A DNA stretch of 64,000 nt from Hyphomicrobiales bacterium (lineage in GTDB: Bacteria; Pseudomonadota; Alphaproteobacteria; Rhizobiales; Rhizobiaceae): positions 62,001-126,000 of the forward strand of contig UBJR01000007.1 of NCBI GenBank assembly GCA_900465675.1. Direction: 5' to 3'. Made by a program: the position numbers and the translations under genes. This document shows positions 52,397 to 62,638 of the stretch, piece after piece (within the stretch, counting starts at the first letter, position 1; the number at the start of each line of letters is the position of its first letter). Under the pieces are notes generated by a model that worked only from the letters and a program-made list of their open reading frames with translations, did no database searches and was not told the origin of the DNA.

Positions 52397-53155
52397 ATGT
52401 CGCGTGTCCATAACCCTCGGATGATCGAGGAGCTCAGGGATCGCATCGCCCATCTTGAACGCGGTGCGGCCAAGCGATCTGCCGTCCTTCCCTTTGGCGT
52501 GCGTGATATCGACGATCGCCTGCCGGGAGGAGGTCTTTCCCATGGCGCCCTGCACGAGATCGCCGGTGGCGGTGGCGGCACGATCGATGGCGCGGCGGCA
52601 GCCTTGTTCGCAGCCGGCATTGCCGCGCGCTCGGCAGGCAAGATCCTCTGGTGCCTGACGCGGCCTGATCTCTTTTTCCCGGCGCTTGCGCAGGCCGGTC
52701 TTCATCCGGACCGCGTGATCTTCTGCGAAGGTGACAAGGATGAGGACGTCCTGGCATCCATGGAAGAAGGTTTGTCATTCGGGGGATTGGGAGCCGTGGT
52801 CGGCGAACTCGTCCGGCTTCCGATGGTCTCCTCGCGGCGGCTTCAGCTGGCGGCCGAAAAATCCGGGACGATGGCGCTCGTCGTGCGACGATGGCGGCGC
52901 CAGACGGAGGCGTCGGACTTCGGCAATCCGACAGCCTCGACGACACGATGGAGGGTAAGCGTGCTGCCGTCGGAAGAGCTGCCAGTGGCAGGGGTCGGCC
53001 GGGCCCGGTGGCTGGCGGAATTGATACGCGTGAAGGCAGGCGAGTGTGCTGAGTTCGAGATAGGAGCCTGTGATGCCAAGGGTCATGTGTGTCTACTTCC
53101 CTCATCTTCCCACCGACAGGATCAGGCGGCATGGCGAGGCAGCCGTGCCAGCTGA
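52397..53155 (+). CDS. imuA: ImuA (SOS mutagenesis, RecA-like)
   Basis: A 252-residue ImuA protein, a RecA/SulA-related accessory factor needed for translesion synthesis with ImuB and DnaE2. Visible features are IEELRDRIAHLERG, FGVRDIDDRLPGGGLSHGAL, EIAGGGGGTIDGAAAALFAA in place of a Walker A, and KILWCLTRPDLFFPALAQAG. Its 3' end overlaps imuB by more than 80 bases, indicating tight coupling. It is the first gene behind the SOS box. Length and order agree with the standard alphaproteobacterial cassette. Confidence 0.9.
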   Translation: MSRVHNPRMIEELRDRIAHLERGAAKRSAVLPFGVRDIDDRLPGGGLSHGALHEIAGGGGGTIDGAAAALFAAGIAARSAGKILWCLTRPDLFFPALAQAGLHPDRVIFCEGDKDEDVLASMEEGLSFGGLGAVVGELVRLPMVSSRRLQLAAEKSGTMALVVRRWRRQTEASDFGNPTASTTRWRVSVLPSEELPVAGVGRARWLAELIRVKAGECAEFEIGACDAKGHVCLLPSSSHRQDQAAWRGSRAS

Positions 53156-54587
53156 CCAGCCGCTCGTCGTCATCTCGAAGTCAGGGTCGAAGCGCTGGGT
53201 CTCCGCGGCCGATACCTCCGCACGAAAACTCGGTCTTAGGATCGGTATGCCGGCAAGCAAGGCCCAGGCGATCGTAGCCAACCTGACGATGATCGACGCC
53301 GATCCTGCCGCCGACGCCGCCGCCCTTGAGCGCCTCGCGCTATGGGCGCTCAGGCAATACAGCCCTGTTGTTGCCGTCGATGGCGTTGACGGGATCGTCA
53401 TGGATACCGAAGGCGCCGATCACCTGCAGGGCGGCGAGAGCCTCCTCATCTCCGGGCTGGTCAATGGGTTACGAGGACGGGGCCTGACATCTCGCGCCGC
53501 CGTCGCCGATACCTGGGGAGCGGCGCATGCCATCACCCGCCTGACGTCAGCGGACGCTACTGTCGTTCCGGCAGGTGGTGTTGCGAAAGCGGTGACCGGC
53601 CTGCCAATCCACTGTCTGCGTCTTCCTGCTGACACCATCCACGGCCTGCGGGTCATGGGCGTCGAGACGGTCGGCGAACTCTCCGCCATGCCGCGCGCAC
53701 CGTTGACGCTCCGCTATGGCCCGGAGGTCGGGCGACGTCTCGATCAACTTTTCGGCCGTGTGGCCGAGCCCATCGAGCCGCTGCGAACACCCGAACTCAT
53801 CGAAGTCGCCCGGAATTTCCAGGAACCGATCGGTGCGGCGGAGACCATCGCCAAGTACGTCAAGCGCCTCGTCGGCGAGCTCACGGCGCGGCTCGAACAG
53901 AAAGGTCTGGGCGTCCGGCGCTCGGACCTGGTAATCCACCGCGTCGATAACACGCGCCAATCCATTCGAGCCGGTCTGGCAAAGCCGGTCCGCGACCCGG
54001 CACGTCTGTCAAAATTACTGTGCGACCGCATCGAAAAGATCGATCCCGGCTTCGGTATCGAACGGATGGTACTCGTTGCCATCATGGCAGAGCCTCTGGA
54101 AGAGCGGCAGGTCTCCTCGTCTCTCGTTGAAGAACAGGTCGTCGACGTCACGCCGCTTGTCGACATCCTCGGCAATCGCGGCCAGCGTCTCTACCGTGTC
54201 ACGCCCGTGGCCTCGGACGTTCCGGAGCGGTCGGTCAGGCGTATCGGTCCGACAGACGACGAGACCGGCGCGACATGGGCCGCAAAGTGGCCGCGACCGT
54301 CGCGCTTGCTGGCAACCCCGGAACGCATCGATGTCACGGCACTTCTGCCAGACCAGCCGCCCGCCGTGTTCACCTGGCGGGGCAAACGCCGGCGCGTCAA
54401 ACGGGCTGATGGCCCGGAGCGGATCTTCGGCGAGTGGTGGATCCGGCCAAGGGAACACGCGGCTGTGCGGGATTACTTTGTGGTCGAGGACGAGGCGGGG
54501 GAGCGATACTGGGTCTATCGCGCCGGTGACGGGGTAGATGCCGACACAGGCTCGCATCAGTGGTTCCTTCACGGGGTGTTCGGATGA
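53070..54587 (+). CDS. imuB: ImuB (inactive Y-family polymerase)
   Basis: A 505-residue ImuB. The Y-family palm is recognisable ([56 protein letters not shown], helix-hairpin-helix [20 protein letters not shown]), but the first acidic metal ligand of active DinB-type enzymes is replaced by Phe in CVYFPHLP, as expected for ImuB, which recruits DnaE2 to the beta clamp instead of polymerising. Initiation is at GTG 53070 or ATG 53073 behind TAGGAGCCT. The stop overlaps the dnaE2 start as ATGA. Confidence 0.95.
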   Translation: MMPRVMCVYFPHLPTDRIRRHGEAAVPADQPLVVISKSGSKRWVSAADTSARKLGLRIGMPASKAQAIVANLTMIDADPAADAAALERLALWALRQYSPVVAVDGVDGIVMDTEGADHLQGGESLLISGLVNGLRGRGLTSRAAVADTWGAAHAITRLTSADATVVPAGGVAKAVTGLPIHCLRLPADTIHGLRVMGVETVGELSAMPRAPLTLRYGPEVGRRLDQLFGRVAEPIEPLRTPELIEVARNFQEPIGAAETIAKYVKRLVGELTARLEQKGLGVRRSDLVIHRVDNTRQSIRAGLAKPVRDPARLSKLLCDRIEKIDPGFGIERMVLVAIMAEPLEERQVSSSLVEEQVVDVTPLVDILGNRGQRLYRVTPVASDVPERSVRRIGPTDDETGATWAAKWPRPSRLLATPERIDVTALLPDQPPAVFTWRGKRRRVKRADGPERIFGEWWIRPREHAAVRDYFVVEDEAGERYWVYRAGDGVDADTGSHQWFLHGVFG

Positions 54588-57500
54588 CATATGCCGAGCT
54601 TCAGGTCGCCACGCATTTCTCCTTCCTGCGAGGTGCAAGTTCGGCCGACGAACTGTTCGCCACCGCCGCGTCTCTGGGGATTGATGCGCTGGGCGTTGTC
54701 GATCGCAATTCGCTTGCCGGTATCGTACGGGCATGGGAAGCCGCAAAGACGTCCGGCGTTCGACTGGTTGTCGGCTGTCGTCTCGATCTGTCCGATGGCA
54801 TGTCGATCCTGGTCTACCCGACCGACCGCCCAGCCTATTCACGGCTCACGCGCCTGCTTTCGCTCGGGAAGAGCCGGGGTGGCAAGGGAAAGTGCATTCT
54901 CGATATTTCCGATGTCGAAGCCTATAGCGATGGGCTGCTCGCCATTCTGATTCCTGATGAGGCCGACGACATCACTGCGGGACAGCTCAGGAAGGTTGTC
55001 GCGATCTTCGGCGACAGGGCCTACGTGTCGCTGTGCCTGCGCCGCCGGCCCAACGATCGCCTGCGGCTTCATACCCTCTCGAACATGGCGGTGCGCCAGA
55101 AGGTCAGGACGGTCGTCACCAACGATGTCCTGTTTCATGACCCCAGCCGGCGGCAACTGCAGGACATCGTCACCTGCATCCGCAATCGTACGACGATCGA
55201 TAGTGTCGGCTTCGATCGCGAGCGACATGCCGATCGGTTCTTAAAAGCGCCGGAAGAAATGCACCGGCTGTTTTCAGAGTACCCGGAGGCGCTGGCAAGA
55301 ACCCGCGAAATCGTCGACCGATGTCGTTTCGACATGGGCGAGCTTCAATATCAGTATCCGGAAGAGGCGCTCGTGCCCGGTCTCGATGCCCAGCAGTCGC
55401 TGACCAAGTTCGCCTGGGAGGGAGCTGCTTCCCGATACCCCGAGGGGATCCCCGACAAGGTTCGCAAGGCGATCCTGCACGAACTCGAACTCATCCGGGT
55501 GATGAAATACGCGCCCTACTTCCTGACCGTCTACAGCATCGTCCGGTTTGCCCGCTCGCAAGGGATCCTCTGCCAGGGAAGGGGTTCGGCGGCAAATTCC
55601 GCCGTCTGCTACTGCCTCGGCATCACCAGCATCAATCCGGAGACAGGTGACCTTCTGTTCGAGCGTTTCGTTTCGATGGAGCGTAACGAGCCCCCGGATA
55701 TCGATGTCGACTTCGAGCATGAACGGCGGGAGGAGGTCATCCAGTGGATCTACGAGACCTATGGCCGTTCGCGCTCCGCCCTCTGTTCCACCGTCACACG
55801 CTATCGCGCGAAAGGCGCGCTGCGCGATGTTGGGAAAGCGCTTGGACTGCCGGAAGACCTGATCACCCAGCTTTCGTCAGGCGTCTGGGGCTGGTCGGAA
55901 GGTGTCGGCGAAAAGCAGCTCGTAGACAACAACATGAACACGGCCGACTACCGCCTGAAGCTGGCGCTCGACCTTTCAGCCCAGCTGATGGGGGCGCCGC
56001 GCCATCTCGGCCAGCATCCAGGCGGTTTCGTCCTGACTCAGGACCGGCTCGACGACCTGGTGCCGATCGAACCGGCGACCATGAAGGACCGCCAGGTCGT
56101 GGAATGGGACAAGGACGACATCGAGGCGCTGAAGTTCATGAAGGTCGACGTGCTCGCGCTCGGCATGCTGACCTGCATGGCGAAGTCGTTCGAGCTGCTG
56201 CGGGATCATAAGGATATCCCCATGGGCTTGGCCGACATTGAGCAGGAGGACGCGGCCACCTACGCTATGATCCGCAAGGCCGATACGCTCGGCACGTTCC
56301 AGATCGAAAGCCGGGCCCAGATGGCAATGCTGCCGCGCCTGAAGCCTCGCACGTTTTATGACCTCGTCGTGCAGGTGGCCATTGTTCGGCCGGGACCCAT
56401 CCAGGGGGACATGGTGCATCCGTATCTGAGGCGGCGCGAAGGCAAGGAGAAGGTCGAGTACCCGACGCCCGAGCTCGAGGCTGTCCTTGGCAAGACGCTC
56501 GGCGTTCCGCTATTTCAGGAAAGCGCGATGAAGGTCGCTATGACCTGTGCGGGATTCACGGCCGGCGAGGCCGACCAGCTCAGGCGCGCGATGGCGACAT
56601 TCAAGTTCACGGGCGGGGTGTCGAAGTTCAAGGACAAACTCGTGGAGGGCATGGTCAGGAATAATTACACCCGGGAGTTTGCCGAGAAGACATTCACCCA
56701 GCTCGAAGGCTTTGGCTCCTACGGCTTTCCGGAAAGCCACGCCGCGAGCTTCGCGCTGATCGCCTATGCAAGCTCCTGGGTGAAGTGTCACCATCCGGAT
56801 GTGTTCTGTGCCGCCTTGCTCAACAGCCAGCCGATGGGGTTCTATAGCGTTGCGCAGATCGTCCAGGATGCCCGAAACCATGGTGTCGAAGTCCGGCCGG
56901 TCTGCGTCAACCGCTCGCGCTGGGACTGCACGATGGAGCGGATCGGCAATTCCGACCGGTTTGCTGTCAGGCTCGGCATGCGCGTCGTCAAGGGCCTGTC
57001 GACCAACGATGCCGCCCGGATCATTCTGGCGCGTGCCGACCAGCCCTTCGTCTCCGCGGATGACATGTGGCGACGCTCCGGCGTGTCTCCCTCGTCGCTG
57101 GTCAAGCTGGCTGAAGCGGATGCTTTCCTGCCGTCGCTGCAATTGGAGCGGCGGCAGGCGCTCTGGGATATCAAGGCGCTCCGGGATGAACCCCTGGAGC
57201 TTTGGGCGGCCGCCGCTGAGCGCGAGGCCAAGGTGATCGCCGAAATGCAGGAGCCCGAAGTGGCGCTGAGATCGATGACCGAGGGCAGGGAGGTCGTCGA
57301 GGACTACTCGCACACCGGTCTTACCCTGCGAGCGCATCCGGTTTCGTTTCTGCGAAAGGATCTCGACCGCAAAGGCATCGTCACCTGCGCCGAGGCGATG
57401 GGACAAAGTGATGGGAGATGGCTTTGGACGGCCGGCCTGGTTCTCGTGCGACAACGGCCGGGATCGGCCAAGGGTGTAATGTTCCTGACTCTGGAAGACG

Positions 57501-57850
57501 AGACCGGTATCGTCAACGCGGTCGTCTGGCCATCGCTGTTTGAACGCCAGCGTCGGGTCCTGATGACGGCGAGCATGATGGCGATCAACGGGCGCATCCA
57601 GCGGGAAGGCGAGGTGGTTCATCTGGTTGCCCAACGGCTGTTCGATTTCTCCGCCGACCTGGCGAGCGTTGGTAACAGGGATGGCGGCCTTGGTGACTTC
57701 CCGCTGCCCCATGGCCGCGGCGACCAGGTCAAGCACGGAGGAGGCCCCGATCCACGGGACAATCCCAAGCCCGCTGTGCAGGCGCGCGACATCTATATTC
57801 CTGACCTTCATATCGATAACCTGAAAATCAAATCCAGAAACTTCCACTGA
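54584..57850 (+). CDS. dnaE2: error-prone DNA polymerase DnaE2
   Basis: A 1088-residue C-family polymerase. The N-terminal PHP domain ([40 protein letters not shown]) is followed by the palm with its catalytic acidic residues ([20 protein letters not shown]), the fingers ([40 protein letters not shown]) and an OB-fold ([20 protein letters not shown]). The length of about 1090 residues marks DnaE2 rather than replicative DnaE1. It performs mutagenic translesion synthesis with ImuA/ImuB. The start is ATG 54584, overlapping the imuB stop. Confidence 0.96.
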   Translation: MTYAELQVATHFSFLRGASSADELFATAASLGIDALGVVDRNSLAGIVRAWEAAKTSGVRLVVGCRLDLSDGMSILVYPTDRPAYSRLTRLLSLGKSRGGKGKCILDISDVEAYSDGLLAILIPDEADDITAGQLRKVVAIFGDRAYVSLCLRRRPNDRLRLHTLSNMAVRQKVRTVVTNDVLFHDPSRRQLQDIVTCIRNRTTIDSVGFDRERHADRFLKAPEEMHRLFSEYPEALARTREIVDRCRFDMGELQYQYPEEALVPGLDAQQSLTKFAWEGAASRYPEGIPDKVRKAILHELELIRVMKYAPYFLTVYSIVRFARSQGILCQGRGSAANSAVCYCLGITSINPETGDLLFERFVSMERNEPPDIDVDFEHERREEVIQWIYETYGRSRSALCSTVTRYRAKGALRDVGKALGLPEDLITQLSSGVWGWSEGVGEKQLVDNNMNTADYRLKLALDLSAQLMGAPRHLGQHPGGFVLTQDRLDDLVPIEPATMKDRQVVEWDKDDIEALKFMKVDVLALGMLTCMAKSFELLRDHKDIPMGLADIEQEDAATYAMIRKADTLGTFQIESRAQMAMLPRLKPRTFYDLVVQVAIVRPGPIQGDMVHPYLRRREGKEKVEYPTPELEAVLGKTLGVPLFQESAMKVAMTCAGFTAGEADQLRRAMATFKFTGGVSKFKDKLVEGMVRNNYTREFAEKTFTQLEGFGSYGFPESHAASFALIAYASSWVKCHHPDVFCAALLNSQPMGFYSVAQIVQDARNHGVEVRPVCVNRSRWDCTMERIGNSDRFAVRLGMRVVKGLSTNDAARIILARADQPFVSADDMWRRSGVSPSSLVKLAEADAFLPSLQLERRQALWDIKALRDEPLELWAAAAEREAKVIAEMQEPEVALRSMTEGREVVEDYSHTGLTLRAHPVSFLRKDLDRKGIVTCAEAMGQSDGRWLWTAGLVLVRQRPGSAKGVMFLTLEDETGIVNAVVWPSLFERQRRVLMTASMMAINGRIQREGEVVHLVAQRLFDFSADLASVGNRDGGLGDFPLPHGRGDQVKHGGGPDPRDNPKPAVQARDIYIPDLHIDNLKIKSRNFH

Positions 57851-57860
57851 GGAGACCGGT

Positions 57861-58526
57861 GTGTCGCGTCTGTTTGCAGTCACCAAAAGCCTGGAGGAGA
57901 TTGTCGCCCATTTTGGGGTCGACATGGCGCCGGCCCTCGAGGTGCCGAGCGAGACTGTCGAAGGCACTCCCGGACTGATCGTGTTGGAGAAGGATGGATT
58001 GCGGCTGCTGAAGTCGATTCCTTGGGGCTTCCCACGGCAGACACGCGACATGCGGCGGGAAGGCGAGCCCCCGAGCCGGATAGGCCTCGTTGCCGATCTC
58101 ACCAATCCTCTCTGGGACCGCATCGTCGTCGACCCAAAATACCGCTGCCTAATCCCTCTGACACATTTCGCAAATCCCGACGGCGTCAAAGGGTCAAAAA
58201 CCCGATCGTGGTTTTCGAGGAACCGGCAGCCGCTGATGGCCTGGGCGGGGTTCTGCAAGAACACCCCGGACTTCGGCCCCGTGTTCGCCGGCATGACCAT
58301 GACCGCCAATGAGAAGATCAGGCCGTTCAACGACCGAATGCCCGTTCTGCTCAGGCCAGAGGAATACGATCGCTGGCTTCACGGTTCGATCGAGGACGTT
58401 ATTGCCTTCCAGTTTCGCGAGCCGCCACCGTCCGATGATTTCGAGATCCTGCATAGCCGCGATCGCTGGCAAAGCGGCGTCTCGCCCTCAAAGGCTTCAC
58501 CGCGTCGGGACAACATGCTTATGTAA
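57861..58526 (+). CDS. HMCES/YedK-like protein lacking catalytic residues
   Basis: A 221-residue SRAP-fold protein by its LKSIPWGFP, YRCLIPLTHFANPDG and FNDRMPVLLRPEEYDRWLHG segments. Every residue used by active HMCES/YedK to bond abasic DNA is changed: position 2 is Ser instead of Cys, the substrate Asn region reads GLVADL instead of NNIADL, the Glu of the GFxE motif is Asn105, and the His of HxRMP is Asn157. It starts with GTG 57861, ten bases after dnaE2, and so belongs to the SOS transcript. It may bind DNA or the active paralogue without catalysis. The non-catalytic role is inferred. Confidence 0.88.
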   Translation: MSRLFAVTKSLEEIVAHFGVDMAPALEVPSETVEGTPGLIVLEKDGLRLLKSIPWGFPRQTRDMRREGEPPSRIGLVADLTNPLWDRIVVDPKYRCLIPLTHFANPDGVKGSKTRSWFSRNRQPLMAWAGFCKNTPDFGPVFAGMTMTANEKIRPFNDRMPVLLRPEEYDRWLHGSIEDVIAFQFREPPPSDDFEILHSRDRWQSGVSPSKASPRRDNMLM

Positions 58527-58567
58527 CCGTGGTCTCGTGCTCGGTTTCCAGTTGAAAGGTCTGCAGA

Positions 58568-59212
58568 ATGTGCAACTTGTACACCGTCCGTCTGTCCGCT
58601 GCGGAAGTCGCCGCGCACTTCCGCGTGCCGAACCCGATGCAGTCGAACGCGCCGGAGGAAGTGTATCCGGGCACGCCGGGGATGGTGGTGACGGAGAATG
58701 AGGGTGTTCGCGAGCTTCGCTCGATGGTCTGGGGTTTTCCGCTCCGCCTGAAGGGCATGAAGCCGGAAGCCAAGCCAAAGCCGGTCAACAACATCGCTGA
58801 CCTCGCGAAAGGCATGTGGATCGGCCTCGCCAGAAAGCCGCAATGGCGATGCCTGATCCCCGTTACGGGTTTTGCCGAGGCCGAGGGTGAAAAGGGCAGG
58901 ATGACCCGTACCTGGTTTTCGCTGAAGGACCAGCCGGTGTTCGCCTGGGCAGGGCTGTGGCGTATCAGCGACGAGTGGGGTCCAGTTTACTCCGGTGTCA
59001 TGACGGACGCCAACGAGGCGATCCAGCCCGTGCATAATCGTATGCCTGTCCTCCTACATCCAGATGAGTACGAGCAGTGGCTTCATGGTAGCTTCGATAA
59101 TGCGCTCGCATTCCAGAACCGTACATTTCCGCCCGAGTTGGTGACTATGGAGCGGACAAGCGAGCTATGGGCGAAGAAGAAGGCTGCACCCGAGGCGCCA
59201 CTGCTGCTCTGA
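58568..59212 (+). CDS. SOS response-associated peptidase/abasic-site protein, HMCES/YedK family
   Basis: A 214-residue SRAP protein with a complete active site: Cys2 (MCNLYTVRLS) which forms a thiazolidine link to abasic sites after removal of Met1, Asn74/Asn75 in NNIADL, Glu104 in TGFAEAEG and His156 in VHNRMPVLLHPDEY. It shields abasic sites in single-stranded DNA during replication. It lies 41 bases behind its inactive paralogue and completes the DNA-damage cluster with imuA-imuB-dnaE2. The ATG follows GAAAGGTCTGCAGA. Confidence 0.93.
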   Translation: MCNLYTVRLSAAEVAAHFRVPNPMQSNAPEEVYPGTPGMVVTENEGVRELRSMVWGFPLRLKGMKPEAKPKPVNNIADLAKGMWIGLARKPQWRCLIPVTGFAEAEGEKGRMTRTWFSLKDQPVFAWAGLWRISDEWGPVYSGVMTDANEAIQPVHNRMPVLLHPDEYEQWLHGSFDNALAFQNRTFPPELVTMERTSELWAKKKAAPEAPLLL

Positions 59213-59503
59213 CGCCGGCCTATTTTCAAAAACTGTCACCCCATCAGGCTGAGGCCGTGTTTCTCACTGTGCACCGGTTACAATCCGGTGCGTTATAATC
59301 GTCGGATTGGCGCGCGTCGGCCACACGAGAGATCCACATTAAGTTCCTGTTTTGCAGCTAACCGTAGCATTCGACGGTCGACGGTTCGAATTGGTTCAAG
59401 AGCAACGCCCGTAACAAGCGATCCCTGATCTAATCGGCGATTTGGAGAAGGAAACCGGCCTTCCCACAAGAACATCGTGCCGAATAGTTAGTAGCGCTCA
59501 GAG

Positions 59504-60043
59504 CTACGGCCGCGTCGCCCGTGTCGAGCTGACGCTTTCGAGCAGGGATGCGATATGAAGGATAGTCGATTCAGCCTACTACTTGCCAACGATCTGAACA
59601 TTGATCGGTAGCCCTTCCTGGCTTGTTGCGAACCGCACTCAGACGCCTGGGAGACCCATGATGTTGAGGGGCACGGTCGCGCCCTGCAGGTGGGTCGCAC
59701 CGACTGTCTTGCCGTCGATCATAAATTCCTCGACGCCGTGCTTATGGAGCGAAATCGGCAAAACACGGATAATCAGGGCGTCGTAGCGGGAGAATTAATC
59801 GGCATAGCCATCACGTAGATGCTCGGCTGCCTGTTCGGCGTCGATGTAGTCATCCATGGGGGTGTCCGGCAGGGACAGCATTGTCTTTGCCATCTTGTAA
59901 AGTTCGTCTTCCTGACGACCAGCGGTCGCCTTGCGGAAGGCAGGCTTCATCTCCATCACATGGAGACGGTTGAAGACGTCAAGTGCGAAGCCCTTCTCCG
60001 GTGCGGGGATATGTAAAGCGTCCCTCAACTTGATTCGCTTCAC
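59504..60043 (-). pseudogene. amidase (C-terminal part) with four in-frame stop codons
   Basis: A single minus-strand frame from 60043 to the final TAG at 59504 encodes the last roughly 180 residues of an amidase-signature family protein: FNRLHVMEMKPAFRKATAGR, PMDDYIDAEQAAEHLRDGYA, RYDALIIRVLPISLHKHGVE, then TVPLNIMGLPGV and EGLPINVQIVGK. In-frame stops interrupt it after DGYAD (59795), after GLPGV, and twice in a row after QIVGK. The part before 60043 (catalytic Lys-Ser-Ser half) is missing. The intact first 82 codons could look like a small gene but are continuous with the remnant. It is clearly a decayed gene. Confidence 0.78.
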
Positions 60044-60093
60044 ACGTTAGTCAGGCTTTGGTGTAGAGGCCCGGCCGAGCTCGCAAACGTTGC

Positions 60094-60393
60094 TCAAATC
60101 AGTAAGCCCCTCTCGTTCAAAGCATCAAACTTCCTCACATCGCCGCGCATGCGTCCGTGCCATCGCGCAACGAAAGCTTTTGTCTCCTTCGCATCAAGAT
60201 GAGCGCTCAGCGCCTCCTGGTTGGCCCACCTTTCCACGATCAGCAATCTACCCGCTGCGGGATCATCAACTGCGGCATCATAGGAGATGTTTTCAGAACG
60301 CTGTCTTGTCATGGCCGCAAGATCCTTCAGTTCCGCAAGAAATTGCGGAACCTCCTGGGAGTCGACGTGTATATATCCTATCACTATCAGCAT
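60094..60393 (-). CDS. antibiotic biosynthesis monooxygenase (ABM) domain protein
   Basis: A 99-residue dimeric ferredoxin-like ABM protein: MLIVIGYIHVDSQEVPQFLA, ENISYDAAVDDPAAGRLLIV and ERWANQEALSAHLDAKETKA show the three core strands and helices. Members oxidise quinones or other polycyclics without cofactor, or act as heme or quinone detoxification proteins. It is transcribed toward the amidase remnant and lies downstream of the quinone-oxidoreductase-type gene at 60455, with 61 bases between, so the two may be cotranscribed. Confidence 0.88.
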   Translation of the reverse strand: MLIVIGYIHVDSQEVPQFLAELKDLAAMTRQRSENISYDAAVDDPAAGRLLIVERWANQEALSAHLDAKETKAFVARWHGRMRGDVRKFDALNERGLLI

Positions 60394-60454
60394 GATGCTC
60401 GCCTTACCTATTTAACCTTCAGCAGTCTGATTGAACTTGTGTGAGCTGGTGTCA

Positions 60455-61471
60455 TCAAACCGCCCTGAGTACGATCTTGCCTTGAATGCTCCCTTGCGAG
60501 GCGCGTCCATGGGCAGCAGATGTCTCGGCCAATGAAAACTCGCTGTCGATGACGACCCGAATTGTGCCGTCGTTTAGCAATCCACCGATTTCAGCCAGCT
60601 GCGCGCCGTTTGAACGAACCTGCGTGGACGAGACCGTAATTCCACGCCTTGCAGCCTCCTCCTGACCGGAGAAGCCCAGTGGGTTGACGAGGAAGAGAGC
60701 GCCTCCCGGCCTGATGACGCTCAGGAAGCGTTCAATGTTTGGTCCTCCAACAGCATCCATCACCAGATCGAAATCTTGTCCGACAGCTTCAACGGACGTC
60801 TTCCTGTAGTCGATGAATTGGCTTGCGCCGAGTTCGCGAAGAAGCGTCTCGTGCTTCCCAGAGGCGACCGCGGTGACAATGGCACCCTTCCATTTCGCAA
60901 CCTGAACTGCCAGGTGGCCGACGCCCCCTCCCGCGCCATTGATCAGGACACGTTTGCCCTCAAGCGGGATCGGGGCATGCGGAAATGGCTGAAAGGGATT
61001 TGGTGCGTCATGGCCCAACTCCACGAGAAACTGCCAGGCGGTAAGAGCCGACATCGGCGCACCGGATGCTTGGAGATGATCGATCCCTAACGGCTTCTTT
61101 GCGAGTTCTGATTGTGGCACGCTGACGTATTCTGCGTAAGCACCACTGCCTTTCATCAGATCCTCGGGGAAGCGGACCATGGCGTAGACCTCATCGCCCA
61201 CATTGAATTGCGTAACCTGTCCGCCCTTCGCTGCGACTATTCCAGAGACATCGGTGCCAAGGATCAGCGGAAAGGTCGCATTGGGCCGCCATTCGGGAGG
61301 CAATGCTCGATAGCCGTCGCGCAAATACAGGTCCGGTGGATTGAGGCTCGCCGCATGGACACGGACCAGTACTTCGCCACTCGCTGGTGCCGGTCGAGGA
61401 GCGTCCTCATAAACTAAAACATCGGGGCCACCAAATTCGTGCAGCCGGACTGCTTTCATCATCTCAGTCAT
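60455..61471 (-). CDS. NADP-dependent alcohol dehydrogenase/quinone oxidoreductase (MDR)
   Basis: A 338-residue MDR enzyme without structural zinc ligands. GroES half: VLVRVHAASLNPPDLYLRDG, LGTDVSGIVAAKGGQVTQFN; Rossmann half: VLINGAGGGVGHLAVQVAKW; C-terminus RASQGSIQGKIVLRAV. ATG 61471 has GGAGGTTACA in front. It is divergent from the LysR gene at 61564, 92 bases away, its likely regulator. The substrate is probably a quinone or enone, inferred from relatives. Confidence 0.92.
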   Translation of the reverse strand: MTEMMKAVRLHEFGGPDVLVYEDAPRPAPASGEVLVRVHAASLNPPDLYLRDGYRALPPEWRPNATFPLILGTDVSGIVAAKGGQVTQFNVGDEVYAMVRFPEDLMKGSGAYAEYVSVPQSELAKKPLGIDHLQASGAPMSALTAWQFLVELGHDAPNPFQPFPHAPIPLEGKRVLINGAGGGVGHLAVQVAKWKGAIVTAVASGKHETLLRELGASQFIDYRKTSVEAVGQDFDLVMDAVGGPNIERFLSVIRPGGALFLVNPLGFSGQEEAARRGITVSSTQVRSNGAQLAEIGGLLNDGTIRVVIDSEFSLAETSAAHGRASQGSIQGKIVLRAV

Positions 61472-61563
61472 TGTAACCTCCGTCTCTGAATTTTGTTGTC
61501 TGCAAGAAAATAAGGAATGGCGCCGATATTGATAATCGGGCTGGAGTTCCGTTTAGTAGTTCC

Positions 61564-62466
61564 ATGACGGAACAAATCGCTTTGGACAGGTTGACGGGTC
61601 TCATCGCTTTCGCGAAGGCTGGATCGCTGGGAAGCTACACAGCTGCAGCCCGATCACTGTCCATTTCTCCGTCAGCCGTCAGCAAGAGCGTTCAGAGACT
61701 TGAACAACGCCTCGGGGTTTCCCTTTTCACTCGCACGACGCGCTCATTGACGCTGACCACTGAGGGGCGGGAACTGCATGAGCGAGCGCTTCGCCTTCTG
61801 CGCGACGCCGAAGATATCGAGCAAGTCGCAAAGGCCGCCCGCGCGGCGCCCTCCGGCAACTTAAAAATAGCCGCGTCACTTCCTATCGGTCTACATGTCA
61901 TCGCTCCGACCCTTGCGGAGTTCAAGAAGCGGTACCCAAGCGTTACGATTGACTTGCGTCTCAGTGATCACATGATCGACCTTATCGCTGAGGGGATCGA
62001 TTTGGCGATCCGCATCGGCGAACTCGACGACACGCGTCTCCTGTCGCGGCGTTTGTCGCCGCATCGACTGTGCTGCTACGCATCGCCGGAATATCTGGCT
62101 GAACATGGTACTCCGGGGCATCCGGACGAATTGGTGGAGCATGAGACTGTCAATCTGCGGTACAAAAGCACGGGCCAGCTTTTTCGATGGGCGTTCCGGG
62201 TTGGAGAACGCGAGGTCGAAATCGTTCCGTCATCGGGTATCATCGTCGATGCAAGCGAAGGTGTGATCTCCGCAGTCGCCGCCGGCGCGGGGATTGGAAT
62301 GGCCGCAAGTTTTGCCGCGACTTCCTGGGTCAAGCGCGCGCAGTTGACGCCGATCCTTTCGGAATTTGCGGTGGAGAGAAACAACATCACTGCAGTCTGG
62401 CCCCAAAGCCGACGAACCAACCCGGCTGTTCGTGCCTTTATTGAGATGTTGATCGACGCGGCCTAG
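61564..62466 (+). CDS. LysR family transcriptional regulator
   Basis: A 300-residue LysR protein of the AaeR/PecT-like group. DNA-binding: [20 protein letters not shown] and [20 protein letters not shown]; effector domain: [20 protein letters not shown] and [20 protein letters not shown]. Divergent from the MDR/ABM unit it probably controls. Complete; the IS3 remnant begins 172 bases downstream. Confidence 0.92.
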   Translation: MTEQIALDRLTGLIAFAKAGSLGSYTAAARSLSISPSAVSKSVQRLEQRLGVSLFTRTTRSLTLTTEGRELHERALRLLRDAEDIEQVAKAARAAPSGNLKIAASLPIGLHVIAPTLAEFKKRYPSVTIDLRLSDHMIDLIAEGIDLAIRIGELDDTRLLSRRLSPHRLCCYASPEYLAEHGTPGHPDELVEHETVNLRYKSTGQLFRWAFRVGEREVEIVPSSGIIVDASEGVISAVAAGAGIGMAASFAATSWVKRAQLTPILSEFAVERNNITAVWPQSRRTNPAVRAFIEMLIDAA

Positions 62467-62638
62467 CTCAAGTACCGATCTGTGCGGCACGTGGTGCGGC
62501 GCTGAGTGGAGACAACGAGAGGCCACATAGTCGGGCCTTCCGTCGATGATTAGATAACGACGGTTGCAGGAAACCTCCGAGAACCGTCATGCGGCAGCAG
62601 CTTTTCGACCGAAAAAAGGACTGAGTAGCCCCCAGATT

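Noticed and set aside
56510..58330. 606-codon open frame on the minus strand across dnaE2 and the first YedK-like gene
   Set aside because: It is antisense to two strongly supported genes, has low-complexity Arg/Pro/His-rich composition and no family features; it is a product of GC-rich codon bias.
59795..60043. Independent 82-residue small gene
   Set aside because: It is in frame with, and continuous in homology to, the downstream amidase remnant; the stop at 59795 is one of four premature stops.
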